Positions 60,893 through 64,000 of a stretch of DNA of 64,000 bases are shown here, one piece after another. The DNA lies in the NCBI GenBank assembly GCA_905182995.1, contig CAJJDP010000046.1:487976-551975 (forward strand), read 5' to 3'. Positions within the stretch are counted from its first letter, which is position 1. The number at the start of each line of letters is the position of its first letter. Origin of the DNA: Paramecium octaurelia (lineage: Eukaryota > Ciliophora > Oligohymenophorea > Peniculida > Parameciidae). Position numbers and translations under genes: made by a program. Under the pieces are notes generated by a model, which was given only the letters and a program-made list of their open reading frames with translations, was not told the DNA's origin and did not search any database.

Positions 60893-61153
60893 ATGAATAG
60901 ATAAAATGTTTCAAAATAAAATATTGAAAAGATGTTTGATAAATAATAGACCTTCAAATTGGCTTAAAATTTATACCCTATTCGAACCAATATGATGACA
61001 ATGTCGCCTACTTTGGATAAGGAACTTCAAAATTCATTTAAAATTTCCCTAACACCTTATAATTTTGTTAACACTAAAATTACAGCCTAGACCTGCTATT
61101 GTTTGATATTGACTTAATTTTTGAATTAAAGCATAGAATAGATTAAAAAATGA
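60893..61153 (+). CDS. Small protein or exon, unknown
   Basis: An 86-residue frame from ATG at 60893: MNRQNVSKQNIEKMFDKQQ, then LYPIRTNMMTMSPTLDKEL and FKISLTPYNFVNTKITAQ. The same frame is protein-like upstream to about 60823 (SSYFSISNTLTTKKIFDRD) without an ATG, so this may be the last exon of the preceding gene or an independent gene with a missed first exon. No domain. Confidence 0.4.
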
Positions 61154-61718
61154 ATAAAAATAAAGAGGAATCAAAAAACACTTGGATTTTTAGATTATTA
61201 TATAATATTGGTTCGAATTTGCTTTGATGAGGATTTTTGCCCTTTTAGGTCATCTACAATTAATAGTATCAAATATGAATTTATATTTGGTAGATGATTT
61301 GCAAGCAGTTTTAATATATGATTAATATTTTTGAATAAATTTACTTTTTTGCTTGTAATTATACGACTCATAGACTAAATCAAATTTGAGAAGTATAAAT
61401 AAATTTATAAGTTTAAGTTTGGCAGCTGTCTCATAGTAATATTTATACAAAAAAATACATGAAGACAAATTATATATAGAATTCAAACAGAGGATGATTT
61501 TTTCGAATATATGATTGAGTATAAATAAGGATCTATAAAAATTGATTGATATTATAAATGGGAATTTTAAGCATAGAAACAAATTGATATATTAATTATA
61601 AATTACATTTTATAAATAAAATATTTAATTCTTTCTTTCTTGAATTGAATAAATAGATGAAATATTAGAAGTAAATCTTTATAAATATTAAATATATAAT
61701 AATTTATTTTAAGAGGAG
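61154..61718. other. AT-rich intergenic region
   Basis: About 560 bases. A minus-strand open frame (61322-61582) is Phe/Ile/Tyr-rich and featureless, not taken as a gene. A GGTTCGAAT at 61211 recalls a tRNA T-loop but has no pairing arms. Confidence 0.5.
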
Positions 61719-63430
<1,712 letters not shown>

Positions 63431-63983
63431 TTAATTGATTCTGAAAGTATTTGTAGATGCTGACATTTATTTAAATCAAACCTTACAAAAACTCTCCTCT
63501 TCAAAAATTGAATATTAAATTTGCTTTTTGATACAATCTTTTCATCTAATTATATCAATAGAGGATAAAGATTATGCTAAACTTATTATAATGCTTGCAA
63601 AATCTAAATAATTTACAACCTTGAGCAATTATATTATTAAATCACGGTATTAAAATTACTGAGAAAAAAAATCATAAAAGCCCATATCAAATATAATATA
63701 TATATATTAATCATTATAAATTTACTTTAGAATGTTATAAAAGAACATCATGGATAAATCTGATTAATTATTATTTTTTCATATTAATTGTTATTACAAA
63801 ATAAGTATCATGTATATATAGACTCATTAAAAATTCAAGTATTATTCTTTAAGCCTTTTAACTGATTCATATGATAATAATACTCTCTTTCCTTTATGAT
63901 AAGACCTACTAACAACTATCCTTTTTTTATCAACTTAGTTTTAAATAATAATAATAATATCTTATGTTGAATAATATGTCATT
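63431..63983. other. AT-rich 3' flank to window end
   Basis: About 550 bases after the kinase gene. Short open frames on both strands are not protein-like. Nothing supported. Confidence 0.45.
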
Positions 63984-64000
63984 GTCGACGGCCCCGCATG
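63984..64000. other. GC-rich terminal 17 bases, possible vector or adaptor remnant
   Basis: GTCGACGGCCCCGCATG: 13 of 17 bases are G or C in a window that is otherwise strongly AT-rich, beginning with a SalI site. It does not match the Paramecium telomere repeat (CCCCAA/CCCAAA). A cloning-vector or linker tail is the simplest explanation. Confidence 0.6.

Noticed and set aside
61205-61225. tRNA T-loop-like GGTTCGAAT
   Set aside because: No acceptor, D or anticodon arms can be paired around it.

Overview
The window is eukaryotic and almost certainly a macronuclear scaffold of the ciliate Paramecium. Every gene I can recognise reads through with TAA and TAG as glutamine and ends only at TGA (ciliate nuclear code). 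Introns are GT-AG and only about 21-35 nt long, DNA is very AT-rich, intergenic gaps are often 20-150 bp, and at least five genes encode trichocyst matrix proteins (TMPs), the dense-core secretory cargo typical of Paramecium. I re-read the frames with this code and spliced by eye; for most genes the spliced length is an exact multiple of three.

Layout. 1-2.2 kb: an uncertain 5' fragment, a Rab11-like GTPase and a small uncertain minus-strand gene. 2.9-5.5 kb: two paralogous minus-strand TMP genes, the first cut by a 34-N gap. 5.7-13.1 kb: a Pro/Tyr/Arg-rich unknown, a PH-domain kinase with a broken DFG motif, a cAMP-receptor-like GPCR, a peroxisomal acyl-CoA oxidase and a UNC119 homologue with a frame break. 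13.1-16.7 kb: an unresolved gene, a hairpin, and a third TMP gene inside an exact 1325-bp duplication joined by a single N (probably an assembly artefact). 17.5-26.6 kb: a 2985-residue IP3-receptor-type Ca2+ release channel. 26.6-31.3 kb: PX-domain pseudokinase, IBB/armadillo protein, NAF1. 31.3-36.5 kb: P4-ATPase flippase, PAP2 phosphatase-like protein, MORN protein. 36.6-42.8 kb: TMP, Rac-like GTPase, theta-type GST, two-PX membrane protein, TMP. 43.3-53.8 kb: small unknown, CWC22 splicing factor, a 1941-residue orphan, a cathepsin-like pseudogene. 54.5-63.4 kb: TPR protein, IQ/MORN protein with an acylation-type N-terminus, two unknowns, and a conventional Ser/Thr kinase. The window ends in a short GC-rich stretch unlike the rest.

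There are no operons, CRISPR arrays, rRNA genes or confident tRNAs. Functionally the window leans to regulated secretion and membrane signalling (five TMPs, Rab, Rac, IP3R-type channel, flippase, PX, MORN and IQ proteins), but adjacency in Paramecium is not evidence of shared function. I found no convincing new multi-gene system. The items most worth a second look are the two degenerate kinases, the altered Ca2+-channel filter, the cathepsin pseudogene, the large orphan, and the assembly-sensitive regions.
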